Origin: Chelonoidis abingdonii
Taxonomy: Eukaryota > Chordata > Testudines > Testudinidae
Direction of reading: 5' to 3'
NCBI RefSeq assembly: GCF_003597395.2
Contig: NC_133771.1
Coordinates: 59,008,709 to 59,072,708, forward strand
Length of the DNA: 64,000 nucleotides
A program made the translations under genes and the position numbers. Shown piece after piece: positions 22,691 through 34,700 of the stretch (positions are counted from its first letter, which is position 1; every line of letters begins with the position of its first letter). The notes under the pieces are model-generated. The model saw nothing but the letters and a program-made list of their open reading frames with translations. It ran no database searches and had not been told where the DNA came from.

Positions 22691-23340
22691 ATTTAGGCAA
22701 GGATTACAATCATTCTTTTCAGATGCAGCTCTGGCATGGTTACTTCTAGGAGGGCTGCAATGTGCTTTGCCCTCGAGATGACTATAATGGCCTCGTAGAA
22801 ATCCTCAATCAGAACAACGTGCAGCAGTCTGCCTTCTCTAGTTAATAAGATCATATCATACCAGTGCTCCTGGTGCAGCACAATTCCATATCCACTGCAA
22901 GTATGTGGCATTCATCTTCAAGCTCTCCATGGGCCAGGACCTATTACATACTATCCTGCTTCCAGGACTGCTTCACTGTCTCCACTTCTTAATGGAGACC
23001 ACAACTAACTGGGAGGCTGTCTCTAACAAAACAAAAGTGAAACTCTGTAGGCTGGAGCAGGGCATTAAGTGGAGGACTCTTGGGTACAGAACTCCTTGCC
23101 TTTGGAGACGAAGCTGTGTTTCTTCCCAACCTTCAACACACAAGGCAAGACTCCCCTCTGCACATACTTTCCTCTCACTAAAGGAGGCTGCCGAGCTCAT
23201 CAGTGACACTTCTGTCACACTTCAGGCAACTACACCTGTATTTCCCCTCAGTGGTCTAGCAGGAGAACTCACTCTCAGGCTTATAAATCTCCAGCTATCT
23301 CCTCTTCCTGCCTGTCTCTTTCCATTCGGACTCTGAGTAT
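22690..23340. other. Unrecognised region with overlapping frames on both strands
   Basis: Frames at 22693-22911 (minus, 72 residues) and 22905-23336 (plus, 143 residues). The minus-strand translation continues with sporadic stops beyond its frame, which suggests a decayed coding sequence on that strand. I cannot assign it to a family, and no terminal repeats bound it. Confidence 0.3.
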
Positions 23341-25395
23341 TTCCAGGCTTCATGGTTCCCTGCCCTCATTATTATCCCCAGTAGAGACAGCTGCCTAAGC
23401 AGAACCTGCTTGCTGTCTTCAGAGACATTAACAGGTGTAATTGCTACATTTATAAGGTGCCACACAGCACTTCCTATGGAAGCCTACTTTATTCTGAAGG
23501 TGCAAAGCATTACAGAGAAAAATATTATAAACAATGAAAGAACGTACCTATATGCTAATAAGCTCACCAGAGTTAGCCAGAACTCTAACGAGCTCTGGAA
23601 GGTGCAGTACTTCAAACACCTTCTGAAAGGGGATTCTCTGTGGTTACAAGTTCATCACAACTTCAGCTCAGAGCCAGTATAACATGTCTAGTTCACCCTT
23701 TATACAGTGCATGGATCTCTGAACTGGAGTTTCCAGGAGCATGTAATTAGTAGACAATGGATTTTCCGCCCCAGGGCATAGCTTGAAAAGGGAGGAGTTG
23801 AAGTGGGTCACTTGCATTCCTCAGGTACTTCCTACAAAATCCACATCACAGGTGGTGTTCCAAAAAGTACCTTTGACATTCCTAATAACTTCTGAGAGTG
23901 CATTAGTCAGTCTTATAGAGAAGATATACACATACAACAGCTCATACATAACTGCATTTTTAATACACTGGATCTCAAAAAGCACCTGGAGCATGGAGAG
24001 ATCCTAATCAAGCAGAGGAACATGTCCATTGAGAGACACCTTACAATGCTGTAGTATGTACTTCATTGCATGTCTCATCAGCAGAGTGAAAGGAAGGGCC
24101 AGGTCATGGTTTTGCCTTCTCCTCGTCCCCGCTGGGGTTACTAAAGCCCCAGGGACAACTAGGAGAAATCAAATCATTGTCTTGCTACTAGTGATGCATT
24201 AACGTAGATCAACAATTCATTCCTTGCTCCCCTCCCCTGCTGTAGGACTTTGGAATAAATTACTTCACCCCCTTGTAGCTTACTAGCCTCTTTATGCCCC
24301 CCTGCTTTGCTGGCTGGAGACTTGGGGACATGGGATAGAGTTGCTGCAGTGATTCCTCTCTTCTAGAAGAATCAGATGTGCAGCCCTTGCTCTTCTCCTA
24401 GCCCCATTTCAAATTGGAGTTGTTCCCATGTGACTATGATGGGTTCTTACTTTCCTATGTGGCTGCATAGGACCAGGCCACAGCTTTTCCCCAAATTCTT
24501 TAAACTTCTGTGCATAAGAAGTGCATCATGCTTTAGCAACATGGTCAGGTACTACACTGATGGATACAGTACAAGTCATTATTGGAACAATATCACTGCA
24601 TCACAGAGGGGTATAATGCTACTTTAGTGTTTCATTTGGTTCTTATAAACAGACTCTTGAAGAATGGATTTAAGGAGCTCTAGTAGAGAAGAAAAGATTC
24701 ACCTTAAAAATAAAACAGATGGTGCCTGCCCATTGCTGCTCCGTGGAGCACTGATGTATGTAAATAAGAAGTTGGCTAGTTTTCTTTTTCTAAATGCCCT
24801 TTTCAGAGACTGTAATCCTCCTCCTCCTCTGTCTGAACAAACCATTTAGCCAAGCCATTTGAGGAGGGAGCTGTGGTTAGATGTGTAATTTCCTTCCATA
24901 TAATGAACTACTGAAATTCCACTGACGTAAACTGTGGATAGTGATAATTTACAGTCTGCTCTGTGGTAAATTCATGCAAACAAATGACATATTATTTCAT
25001 TACGTGGAGATATTGTAGATCATTTGCAAAAATAATTGCAACTATTTTGAATAAGCATCAGTTGCAACATGGTACGTTTGGTTCTGGAAAGGTCCTATGA
25101 AATCTGTATGTATACTCTGACATTATATCCTTGGCCTCCCTCATTGGTGTATTATCTGGTATGGTCTGTATCTGTTAACATGCTGTGCATTCTCTGAATT
25201 ACTCCTTTAATTGGTTGTCAATAGCTGAGTATCACAGGTAGCTCTCTGTCAAACAACTCTTAGATGCAAGGACAGACTAAGGGAAAGCAAAGTCAGTAAA
25301 TGCCAACACAGCTCTTGTGTTCTAATATAAGAAAGTTTGGATCCTTAGTGCTGCATCCCTTTTGTCTCACAAAGTAGAGCTGAGTAGGGAGCAAC
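23341..25395. other. Intergenic, unassigned
   Basis: Short frames only (up to 90 residues at 23410-23682), none with a domain that I recognise. No repeat family named. Confidence 0.4.
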
Positions 25396-25398
25396 TCA

Positions 25399-25480
25399 GG
25401 GTACGTCTACATTGCACGTTATTTCGAAGTAGTTTAAACCGATATTACAAAACCGATGTTATATAAATCGGTTTTGCGCG
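25399..25480. repeat. Harbinger left terminal/subterminal repeats
   Basis: The inverted terminal repeat is followed by repeated aaaccgat and aaatcggtttt motifs, mirrored at 29820-29942. Such subterminal motifs are plausible binding sites for the element's Myb-like protein or transposase. Confidence 0.7.
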
Positions 25481-25865
25481 TCCACAATGCGATCACAAAA
25501 TCGATTGCTTGCTCCATGGTCAAGGCTACCATCGATTAGGAGCGTGCACTGTGGGTAGCTGTTCCTCAGCTATCCATATTCCCACTCCATGTTGAGAGCA
25601 CAGTGCCTGATGGGGCAGAAAACATTGCCCCAGTGGTGCTGGGTACAGCCCTCACCCCTCCTTTGTGAAGCAGCAGACAACCCTTTGGCGCTTTTCGCGG
25701 AGTGCATGAGCAAACGCCATAGCACAGCAATCATGGACCCTGAGATCACAAACGGTATCCTGACCGTTGTCAACACTTGCGTACTCTCGTGCTGACTATA
25801 CTGAACAATGAACATGCAAAGGCAGGAGGAGAGGAGGAGGCAGCTATTGCTGAGCGGCGAGGACA

Positions 25866-27066
25866 GCGATGACGAGATGGAGGCAGAATCTCCATAACCG
25901 CTGGCCCAGCGTTTTGGAGCTACTGCATTTAACGGGCATCTTCTACCCATTGAACGCCGAATTTGGGCCACGGAAACAAGCACAGACTGGTGGGACCGCA
26001 TTGTTTTGACGGTGTGTGGGACGATTCGCAGTGGCTGCGAAACTTTCGCATGCGTAAGAGCACTTTCTTAGAACTTTGTGACATGCTTTCCCCTGCCCTG
26101 AACGCCGTAATACAAACATGAGAGCAGCCCTCACAGTGGAGAGCGAGTGGCAATAGCCCTCTGGAAGCTTGCAACGCCAGACAGCTACCGGTCAGTCGAC
26201 AATCAATTTGGGAGTGGGCAAATCCTGTGGGTGCTGCAGTGATGCAAGTAGCCAAAGCAATCGTTAAGCTGCTGCTACGAAAGGTTGTGACTCTGGAAAA
26301 GTGAAGGTGATAGTGGATGGCTTTGTTTGCAATGGTTTCCGAACTGTGGTGGGGCCATAGATGGAACCCATATCCCTATCTTGGCCCAGAACCAGGGCAC
26401 CCAGGACGTGAACGCAAGGGGTACTTTTCAGTGTGCTGCAACACTGGTGGACCACAAGGGGGACTGTTTCACCCACATCCACGTGGATGGCCAGGAAGGT
26501 CATGACGCTCGCGTCTTCAGGAGCAACTAGTCTGTTTAAACGGCTTACAGCAAGGAATTACTTCCCAGACAGAAATAACCGTTGGATTGTTCAAATGCCT
26601 ATATATCCTGGGGGACCCAGCCTACCCTTTTGATGCCATGCTCCATGAAGCCAACACTGCAGCCTGACCAGTGGTTCAGGAGCTGTTCAACTACCAGGCT
26701 GAGCAAGTGCCGGATGGTGGTAGATGTGCATTGCCGGTTTAACAGGGTCCGCTGGCGATCATTACTTACTCGCTCAGACCTCGCCAAACAATCCCGTTGC
26801 GTATTTGCTGCTTTGCTGGTGCTCCACAATCTTTGTGAGACTAAGGGGGAGACATTTATGGCATGGGTGGGAGGCTGAGCAAATCACCTTGGCCGCTGAG
26901 TACGACGCAGCCAGAGACCAGGAGCGAGTTAGAAGAGCACACCTGGAGCTCTGCGCATGCAGAGAAGCTGAAAAAACGAGTTTTCAGCACGGTCCCAGGG
27001 TACGGTGTTGACTCTGTTTGCTTCCCTGATGAACCCTCCGCACTTGATGGACTTATTTCAGTGTAA
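25866..27066 (+). pseudogene. HARBI1-like DDE transposase, decayed
   Basis: Transposase of the PIF/Harbinger superfamily, the cut-and-paste nuclease. The frame at 26327-26530 carries FPNCGGAIDGTHIPI with the first catalytic Asp at about 26360, and GHDARVFRSN with the second at about 26504. After a frameshift, 26582-26878 carries LSKCRMVV, RWRSLLTRSDL and LLVLHNLCETKGE. At the place of the third acidic residue (about 26723) the family's Glu context is lost: small deletions at 26720-26745 shift the frame and an Asp is read instead. The N-terminal helix-turn-helix part (25866-26320) is present but stop-ridden. Overall length fits the family (about 400 residues). An AATAAA follows at about 27109. 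Confidence 0.9.
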
Positions 27067-28600
27067 GCAACCCCACCCCTCCCCTTTTTCATTACAGGTT
27101 GGCAAGATTAATAAATTCGTATCGTTAAACATCCTTTATTATTCATTAAAAGTAATTATGCTATCTGTTTAAAATCTTTAGTTTTTCCCTTTACTAATTT
27201 CCCTGTAAGCAACCCACCCTCCCCCTTTCGATTGTATTCTGTATTACAAGGAACTATAAAAAAAGGCAGAGAATTAGGAAGGTGTCCCCTGCGCTGCTGT
27301 GCTTTGGAAGGAGGGAACGGAAAGGCTATTAGCACATTTGTAGCGTAATTACAGCCTTCCTGAACTCTGCATGCGTGTGGAGGAGTAGGGCGGTGCAGGA
27401 AAGCCTTCCCGCCCGCGTTCTTACACGTTGTGGTGAGGGAGATATGGGACGTGGGCTGCAGGGAGTTATTTACAGGGGCTGCAGCGGCACTCTGCTTTAC
27501 GTTTGCTGCTCTTCCTTAAGATGCCCATGCGTTGGAGGGATTCGGTTTGAGACGCAGCAGATCCAGCGTTGCTTCTCTCAACGCTGGTCTTCCTGCCTAG
27601 CCCTCAATCGTTCACTGGCATCTTTCCTTACCTTTGCTCCACATCCTTCCATCAGTTCTGTTTATCCCTTTCTCATTGCGGTTATTCAATAATTTCTGTG
27701 TACATTTTCATCTCGCGTCTTCTTCTTCCTCCACCGCTATCACAGCACGCCCTCGTGATGCATAGGACTCAGAGAAATGTTGCCAGCTGCATGGGGAAGG
27801 CAAACCAGGGTGATAATGTATGTGGAAAGATACCTTTTAAGAGCAATCGATAGTAACTCTTTCACATAGAACCACTATCCACCTTACAGAGCACATGTGA
27901 TCTCTATACAAGGTCGCATTTGTATCGTTAAATATTCAATGTCTGTGTGACTGGTGTGGCACACACACAGACGCAGGTACGGCCAACCGCTACGTCCACG
28001 CGGCTTATTGGGTAATGAGCTTTAAAATTTTGACTTCTCCGCCGTTCATTTACACAGTGATCTATATGATGCCTTGCTCCTGTTAAGAGGACCTGCAAAG
28101 CCAACCCCCCTCTTCTCACATTCCAACCAACAGCGCATGGCTCCTATCATATATGATCGCTGCTAGGATCCCTACATCAGCCCCCGCAGCGCGTGGCTCG
28201 GTAGCAGGGAAGCATCCTGCTTGCCAGACGCTGAAAACTCGCGCTATCCCTCTTCCCATCCCCCGCTCTGGCCAGTAGCAAAATCGCCATGTCTGCCCCC
28301 TATTTTTACATTCCTGATGTTTCTACAAAGGGTAACCAATGGATGATATCTTCTCCTGAGCAATAGCACCGCAGGAGCAGATCGTTGTTTATGCAATGCC
28401 CTCAGTGCAATGCCTTCACAATGCTTGCAGTACCAAAAATGTCTTGCCAAAAATGCATGGCGTTGAAAAAGTTACCTACTGATGATTGGACCGGGAGAAG
28501 GCTTCTTGGCCAGATCAGAAATGTTCTCATATGCATAAGGTTTTTGAGTTCGCTCCACGACGATCATGGAGATTAACTTTGGAGGATTTTCGCTCCATCC
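27067..28600. other. Harbinger interior between the two genes
   Basis: Non-coding middle of the element. Poly(A)-type signals on the plus strand (about 27108-27114) and tttatt on the opposite strand (about 27134) lie between the convergent genes. The short frames here do not resemble transposon proteins. Confidence 0.55.
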
Positions 28601-29335
28601 CCCGACATGTTAACGAAATTTTCATGTAACAGTAATGGCTGCGGCCAGCAAAAGCCCTTGTGTCAATGCGATCTAAAAAAAACCGTCTGGTTTAATCAGT
28701 TTGGTACAGACTGAAGGACACTTACCGGAGTCGCTTCATGGCTTCACTGTCTGGGCTTCTCGCTTGTGGAGCGCAGGACTGTAATTCTGGTCTTCAAAAA
28801 GATCTTGGTGTTGGGGTTTACGGGACTGCTGCTGCTGCTATCACCACGGGTCATCTTCATTCTCAGAATTCTCTCCATCTTCCCCCCTCGGCTAACCATC
28901 CTCAAAAACACTTGCATATTCAATCCCAAAGTTCTAATTCACGGACACGGGTGGGGCACTGGTAGTGCTGAACCCCAAAATTGCCATGTAGTTCAGCATA
29001 GAAGCGACATGTTTTCGGCTCAGAGCCTGGACCTTCCGTTGCTTCTCATGCGCTTTCTGGTAACCCTGTCTAAGTTCTTCACTTTCACTCGGCACTTGAA
29101 GGGATCTCTGCTGTGCCCTTTATCAGCCATAGACTTTGAAATTCTTCAAAAACATTTCATTTCGTCTTTCTGGAACGCAAGTGCTGTGAGCACTGAGTCC
29201 TCACCCCAAGATAGCGATCAATCCAGAAACCTCCTGTTCGTCCAAGCTGCGCGCTCTTCTTCGATTATCAGAGAGACTGCTTGTGTGAGTGCAACATGAG
29301 CTCTGTGTGGTCCCTGTGTGGTGTCTGACCTCACG
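28600..29335 (-). pseudogene. Harbinger Myb/SANT-like protein, decayed
   Basis: On the minus strand, pieces in different frames match the Myb/SANT-like accessory protein of vertebrate Harbinger elements. They are an N-terminal Arg-rich stretch followed by the helix containing FLDLIAIL (about 29225-29265), a central CRVKVKNLDRVTRKRM piece (about 29065-29110), and a CRFYAELH-type piece (about 28990-29020) reached by a +1 shift. In characterised Harbinger elements this protein binds the transposon ends and helps the transposase reach the nucleus. Several stops and shifts show that it is not functional. A serine-rich and acidic C-terminal part runs towards 28740. Confidence 0.75.
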
Positions 29336-29859
29336 GTGGACATCAGGAAATGCGAGTTCAAAATTCTGCGAGGGATTCAGGCTTTTTCCGTTACCTGGCC
29401 ACGTGCATCACAGTTTAGTGTCCGAGCGTATCAGATGCCCCCGTGACAGATAGGTTCTGAAACCCAATTGGGACGTGCTCACTTGAGGGCGCAGAGTCAA
29501 TCGCTCCCTTCTGGTTCTAAAAATTGAGTATAGTCCTGCCTGACTGTCATAGCCACGACTGCCTGCCTCCAAGTACCCCCCCCCGTTATGTTCACAATAG
29601 TCTATGTTTCTTATTTTTGTATCCTCAAGACTGCATTGACAAGAAATGGGGGGTGAGGCCCTGCCAGGTAGCTCGGAGGGTGGGAGAGAGCTGAAAGCAA
29701 TGGTTGTGGTTCTTGCCAGGAAACCCCTGAACAGCCACAGAGGTAGCTGCTGCTCTTCTAAACACTTGTACTCTTCCTTCAGAGGAGTAACCGACACTTG
29801 TTAGTCTGATCTGGTATAGTTCCGAAATCGATTTAAGGAGGCGGTTAACTCGATATTAA

Positions 29860-29942
29860 TGACGATGTCGTGTGAACGGATACAGCGTTAAATCGGTATA
29901 TCGGCCATTAAACCGATTTAAAGTCGCAGTGTAGACCTGGCC
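29860..29942. repeat. Harbinger right terminal/subterminal repeats
   Basis: aatcggtatatcggcc, ttaaaccgattta and agtgtagacctggcc close the element and mirror the left end. Confidence 0.75.
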
Positions 29943-29945
29943 TCA

Positions 29946-30978
29946 GTCCCCAACTGATGCTGCAGCTCCTCCACCGCCCCAGGCACAGGGCATTCATTCC
30001 TCCCCACCCAGGGGGGTGAGGCAGGTGAGCAGGAGCTACAGTAGCAGTGCAGGATGCTGGTAATATAACACAGGGGTTCTCCACCCCTGCTGGAGCTCTG
30101 TCTACTCTCTTGCCTCCCACCTAGGCAATAGCCCTCACTTCACCAACCCACCAGCAGGAGAATCTCAAGCTGGAGCAGCAAGATGAGCTGGTGCCTGGCT
30201 ATGGAGAATCTTGGGCTTCCAGCCTTCTTGGTGATAGGTGGAGCTGCAGTAGGTGAGAGAAATTATCTCCTTCCTCTGCCATCTGCTTTTTTTCCAGAGA
30301 TCTGTCCCCTCACCAAAGGGGGAGGGGAAGAAGAAGACTGCTTACTCCTATCTCCTAGTGGAGAGAAGAATGAAAGGAGGAACTCTCCTGAGGGAAAAGA
30401 TGCCATGGAGTAGATGCAGAGATGAAGGCGTGTAAATTTAGGAGAGGTAAAGGATCAGATGGGAATGAGAGTTGAAGGGAATAGGGTCAGTGAATGGAGA
30501 TGTTAGATGCTTTAGGAGAATGGAGACAATGAAGTCTGTATTGAAGTAGAAACAGCAATTTCCTCTTAGACAAGTTATGAAATGAGTTGTGAGCTTGACC
30601 TAGTGAAGGATTTGTAAACTTTCACCTAGTTAGCTTGTAATTGCTGGTTTCACATTTCTTTTACGTGCAGAAGAATTATGTGATATATTTATAAATCTAT
30701 GGCAAACTATTTTAAGATATATTGGAGGTTGCATGAAGAGGTGTGGCTGAGGGTAACTTCCTTAAAACTGATCTCATGTTCCCCCTTCTGATTTTTTTCT
30801 CTGTAAAATATGATCTATGATGACTCATAATTTGAGGAAATTGCAACTCTTAGCTGGAATTTTCCAGACTCTTCTCAATTTAATGATTGCATCACTTCCA
30901 TTTTTTTTGGACCACCTGGTTGGAGCTCCAGGTGTACTTCACACCTCATTCGTTCAAGGACATCAAAGGGAGGTATTG
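29946..30978. other. Intergenic, unassigned
   Basis: A moderately GC-rich first half (29946-30240, C/T-rich) and an AT-rich second half. No domain is seen in the 60-76 residue frames at 30183-30435. Confidence 0.4.
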
Positions 30979-30983
30979 TACGG

Positions 30984-31780
30984 TGTAGTAAGAGAAAGCC
31001 CTGAGATATAAACCTTGGTATCAGAGGCCCGGTAGGAGGCCTAAGGCCTGAACTAAAGTAATGGTCAAGATTTTGCTAACGTAAAGCAAAGTTAAGCTGT
31101 GAGCCAGAGGCAGGCCCTGCTCACAGAAGCTGGCAAGGAAAGGCTGACGTTGCAAAAAGAGAGATACCTAAAAGGTACTGGACACCAGATATCAGAACAT
31201 TCGCATACTCATACACTCCACACAGATAACAAGGAACAAGCTGATCCATCCCAATGGCAGGGCCAAAAGGGTAAAATGACGGATAGAGTTGTTTTGTTCT
31301 AACCAACATGTACAAGATGAGAGGCGGCACCTTACTGCATAGAGGGGTTGTACCTTGCTACGTAGAGGGGTTGCACCTCATATGTCAGAGTGATGTGTAA
31401 CTTGTTTGTACCTGTGTATAAGAATGCATCCCGGGGGCAGTGTCTTTGTCCAGCCTAGGGGGCAGTGGAAAGTCCCACCACTGACTGAGCTGAGTCCATT
31501 GCCAGGGAGCACATAAATACTGGCTAGCTGCACCTTAGCAGCACCTTGGACTACGTTTGCCAGGGAGCTGGAGACTGTGTTTCTCTTCGACAATAAACCT
31601 GGCCGATGTGCCTTCGTACCTTACTAGAGTTTGTGGTCATTGGGGGTTCTCTTTGGGTCTGCTGTGTCAGCTATCTGCGCAGAGCTGGGACAGCACACAG
31701 AGGAACACACGCATGCAGCTGAGTGATACTAACAAGGAACAGAGCAGAGCAGAGTACCACACCGGTAGCATCTGACAACA
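30984..31780 (+). mobile_element. Solo LTR, 797 bp, exact 5-bp target duplication
   Basis: Begins tgtagtaaga and ends ctgacaaca (TG...CA), flanked by TACGG on both sides (30979-30983 and 31781-31785). It has the promoter layout of an LTR: cataaatac TATA-type box at 31511-31519 and caataaacc poly(A) signal at 31590-31598. Internal near-repeats (gaggggttg-acct) lie at about 31341-31380. No retroviral genes are attached. Confidence 0.93.
31511..31519 (+). promoter_or_regulatory. TATA-type box of the solo LTR
   Basis: cataaatac, about 80 bp upstream of the AATAAA signal in the same LTR. The position fits the U3/R boundary of a retroviral LTR. Confidence 0.6.
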
Positions 31781-31785
31781 TACGG

Positions 31786-34700
31786 TGGAGCAAAAGAGGA
31801 TTATGACTATAAGAACAAAGGTCAAGAAAGAAGACTTGTGTTCTTTTGGACCACTAAAGACACCTGGAGAAGTTGACCCCTTCTGTTTTCTGGCCATCTG
31901 TGAATTGAGGAGGTGAAGACTACCACTATGGGCTACACAGACTGACCAGCCTCAGCATCCAAAAGATCCCTCTAGTGGGACAGCGTTGACCCAGTTACCA
32001 CCTCATCTGGTCCTGTGACTGTAGATAAAGCTACCACTACATGTGTATCAAAACTAGGAGAGCTAGAGTTCCAATCCCCAGTTATTTAAATTTTTTATGC
32101 TCTGTAGTTTTAAGAAGCTGTTCCAGACTTCTATTATTGAAGAATGTAAGTGTGGGGGTGGCATGCTTATAAGCACCTGTAAAGCCCCAAGAAAAGGTGC
32201 CAGAAGTAAAAACTCTAAGTGCCTACTCTTTAAAAATTTGGAGAGTTCTCTGTTTGCAGAATTCTGAAATGTTATAAAACTATTATATGTCTTTAACACT
32301 CTTGCTCAATTAGCTCTTGTTCATCAGACACAGATTTCTGTTGGGGGCAGGGGAGAACAGCAGTAGTCATCTCTGTATAAGTAAAACCTCAGGAGGAGGC
32401 TTTTGATTGGCTCCAATTGTAAATCAGACATAGCCAATTATTCGACTTGTATATTGGATTATTTGCTGTGGGCAGAAGTTCTTTAAGTGGGATATAAGCA
32501 AATGGAAAGCCATCTTCTGGAATTCCTGTTTGTTTGTTAAGAACTGATTATTTGCTGTATTAATTCAATGAACTAACTATGATGATTTGATATTAATTCA
32601 ATACCGTTGTTAAGACCTGGGGCTTTTATTTGATTTTAGTTTGACATTTGTATTGCTTAGGTCTTAGTTAAGTAGAATTTGTAGTATCTTAATTTAATGA
32701 TGCAGTTTTTACTTTAATTTTGCTTGTTCATTTATTTGAATACACAAATAACATTGAATCTTTTTATTTCAATAGGCAGTTTGAGTCAGAACTAATGAGA
32801 ATCTGAACAAAACAGCTGCTTTATCTAAAAGCCCATTGGGATCCCTTTAAATTAAACCATTCAGATCTCACATAATGCTAATTCCCCACTTTTTGTCAAG
32901 ATCCATCAAAACTGGTGAGCTCTTTTCCTATTCTGATTTACTTTAATCACTGATTAAACTTCACCAAGACCACAGCACTGAGGCCAACACCTTAGTGTCT
33001 CAGATAGTTCCCCTAATACATTTATTTTTCTTTGTGGTTGGCAATTTAAATATTTAGATTTAACTTAACGGCTTTAAGGAACAGCCTCAGTTTATGTCTG
33101 TACTTGTACATTTAAAGATCCTAGGGCTTTTCTCAGGGTCTAAACTTGCTATTGCTTTTCACAGCTTATATCTCTTCTTACAAGAGCAACAGCATAAAAT
33201 GCTGAACCAGTCATATTTCTGGAGAAGTGGTGTGTGGCTTGAGCTGCCTGGGTTACACGCATACAATGTTCTGCCAATATTTTTTATTTCTCATAACATC
33301 TCTGCACCAGAACATGATGTTGTTAAACGAAGCACAACAGTAGCATTGTGCAGAACACCAAGTTATATGCAGCTCTCATTGCTTATACTGATCTACCTAC
33401 TTGCTGAGCTACCATTGGCTAAACACCCTGCTATGCAAAAATGGCTGCAATTTTGCCCTTCAACTCCATAAGGGTTTTTGCTCCTGGGATTGGAACACAA
33501 TTAATACACCCAAAAATGTTGATGTTTAAAACTGCCCATGAATATAAGCGGAGTTTGAGATATATTTCTACCTTCTCCACCAGATCATTAGGTAGCTGGT
33601 GATGGGAGGAGAGAGAGGAACTCTGACTTAAATATGCCCTTCTTTGAAATGTTGTAAAAAACTGAACATTACATGTTTCCAGGACCATCTCAGTGTTGTA
33701 CCAACACCTGATGAGCTATATCTCTGGTAACCTGTAGGCTCCTGGAGGAGGAGAGAGAGTATTTCCTTATGTTTGTACAGCACCAAATGCACTGCCAGTG
33801 CTCAAACAATAATGCAGCAAATGAAATCCAATACAAATAGATTTTTCTGGAGTATTTTAGAACTCTAATAAAAAGTTGCTGTTTTTCGGTGTTTGATTTT
33901 TGTAAACTGCATTAAAGACTCATTGAAAAACAAAAGGCTTGTGGGCTTTTCAGTGTGCTTGGTACAATTTACACTTTATTTGTGCAAAAAGTAGTAGTTT
34001 AATATTGGTAAGAAAAATTATTTTCATTAGCTTGCATGTTAGGATGAGAACTCTGTCTCATTAGTGGATAACTGTCCCTGAATGTAATGAATAGCACAAA
34101 TAAAGTCATAAATGCAGTGGTCCTGACTTTCTCCCTTATATGGTTTGAATCTATATTATCTCATCTGAAGTCATATTGGTGTAAATGTGGTATAAAGAAC
34201 AGGAAATCCAGGCCAGATGAATCCAGTGGTGGCTTTTCAGCACTGTAAGCAATAGCCCCACTCAGGCAAGCATGCCCATAACCCAAAATCTACAGCACGT
34301 GGTCTCCAGGAGCTCTCCAATACTTGATAACTGAAATGATGAAGGGCAGATGTAAGGGACCTAATTTTCTGATGCCCTGCCCCTTTGAAGTCATTTACGC
34401 CAGTGCAAAGTGAGTCCAATGTGGGTGGAAACTGCTGCTCAGTTAGAAGTGGTCGCATTTTAAATTTACTTTGCACAGGTGTAAATCATTATACAAGAAT
34501 CTGTCTAAGAGGGCAGTAAAAGTAATTCACCCCAATTCTACTCTGACTTAAATTGGTATAAATCAGGAGAAAGTCCACTAAAGTCAATGGAATTACTGCT
34601 GTAAAATCGGTGTAAATGAGAAGAAAATCAGGCCCACAGGATTAGGGACAGGAATTTCTTAGGGAAAACTGTTGGACTGATTCTCCTCTCACTTACCGCT

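Larger units (their letters stand above)
25399..29942 (+). mobile_element. Complete PIF/Harbinger DNA transposon, 4544 bp
   Basis: The left end gggtacgtctacattg and the inverted right end ggccaggtctacactg form imperfect terminal inverted repeats. TCA flanks both sides (25396-25398 and 29943-29945), the 3-bp duplication of Harbinger elements. Subterminal aaaccgat/atcggttt motifs recur at both ends (about 25435-25475 and 29825-29925). It contains the two expected genes in convergent order: a DDE transposase (plus) and a Myb/SANT-like protein (minus). Both are broken, so this copy is immobile alone. It is higher in CpG than the flanks. Confidence 0.92.

Noticed and set aside
27955..27975. ggcacacacacagacg run as a CA microsatellite
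   Set aside because: Only about five units, inside the Harbinger element.
33094..33471. 125-residue hydrophobic frame
   Set aside because: No domain recognised, no signal of expression, and its position is in otherwise unassigned AT-rich DNA.
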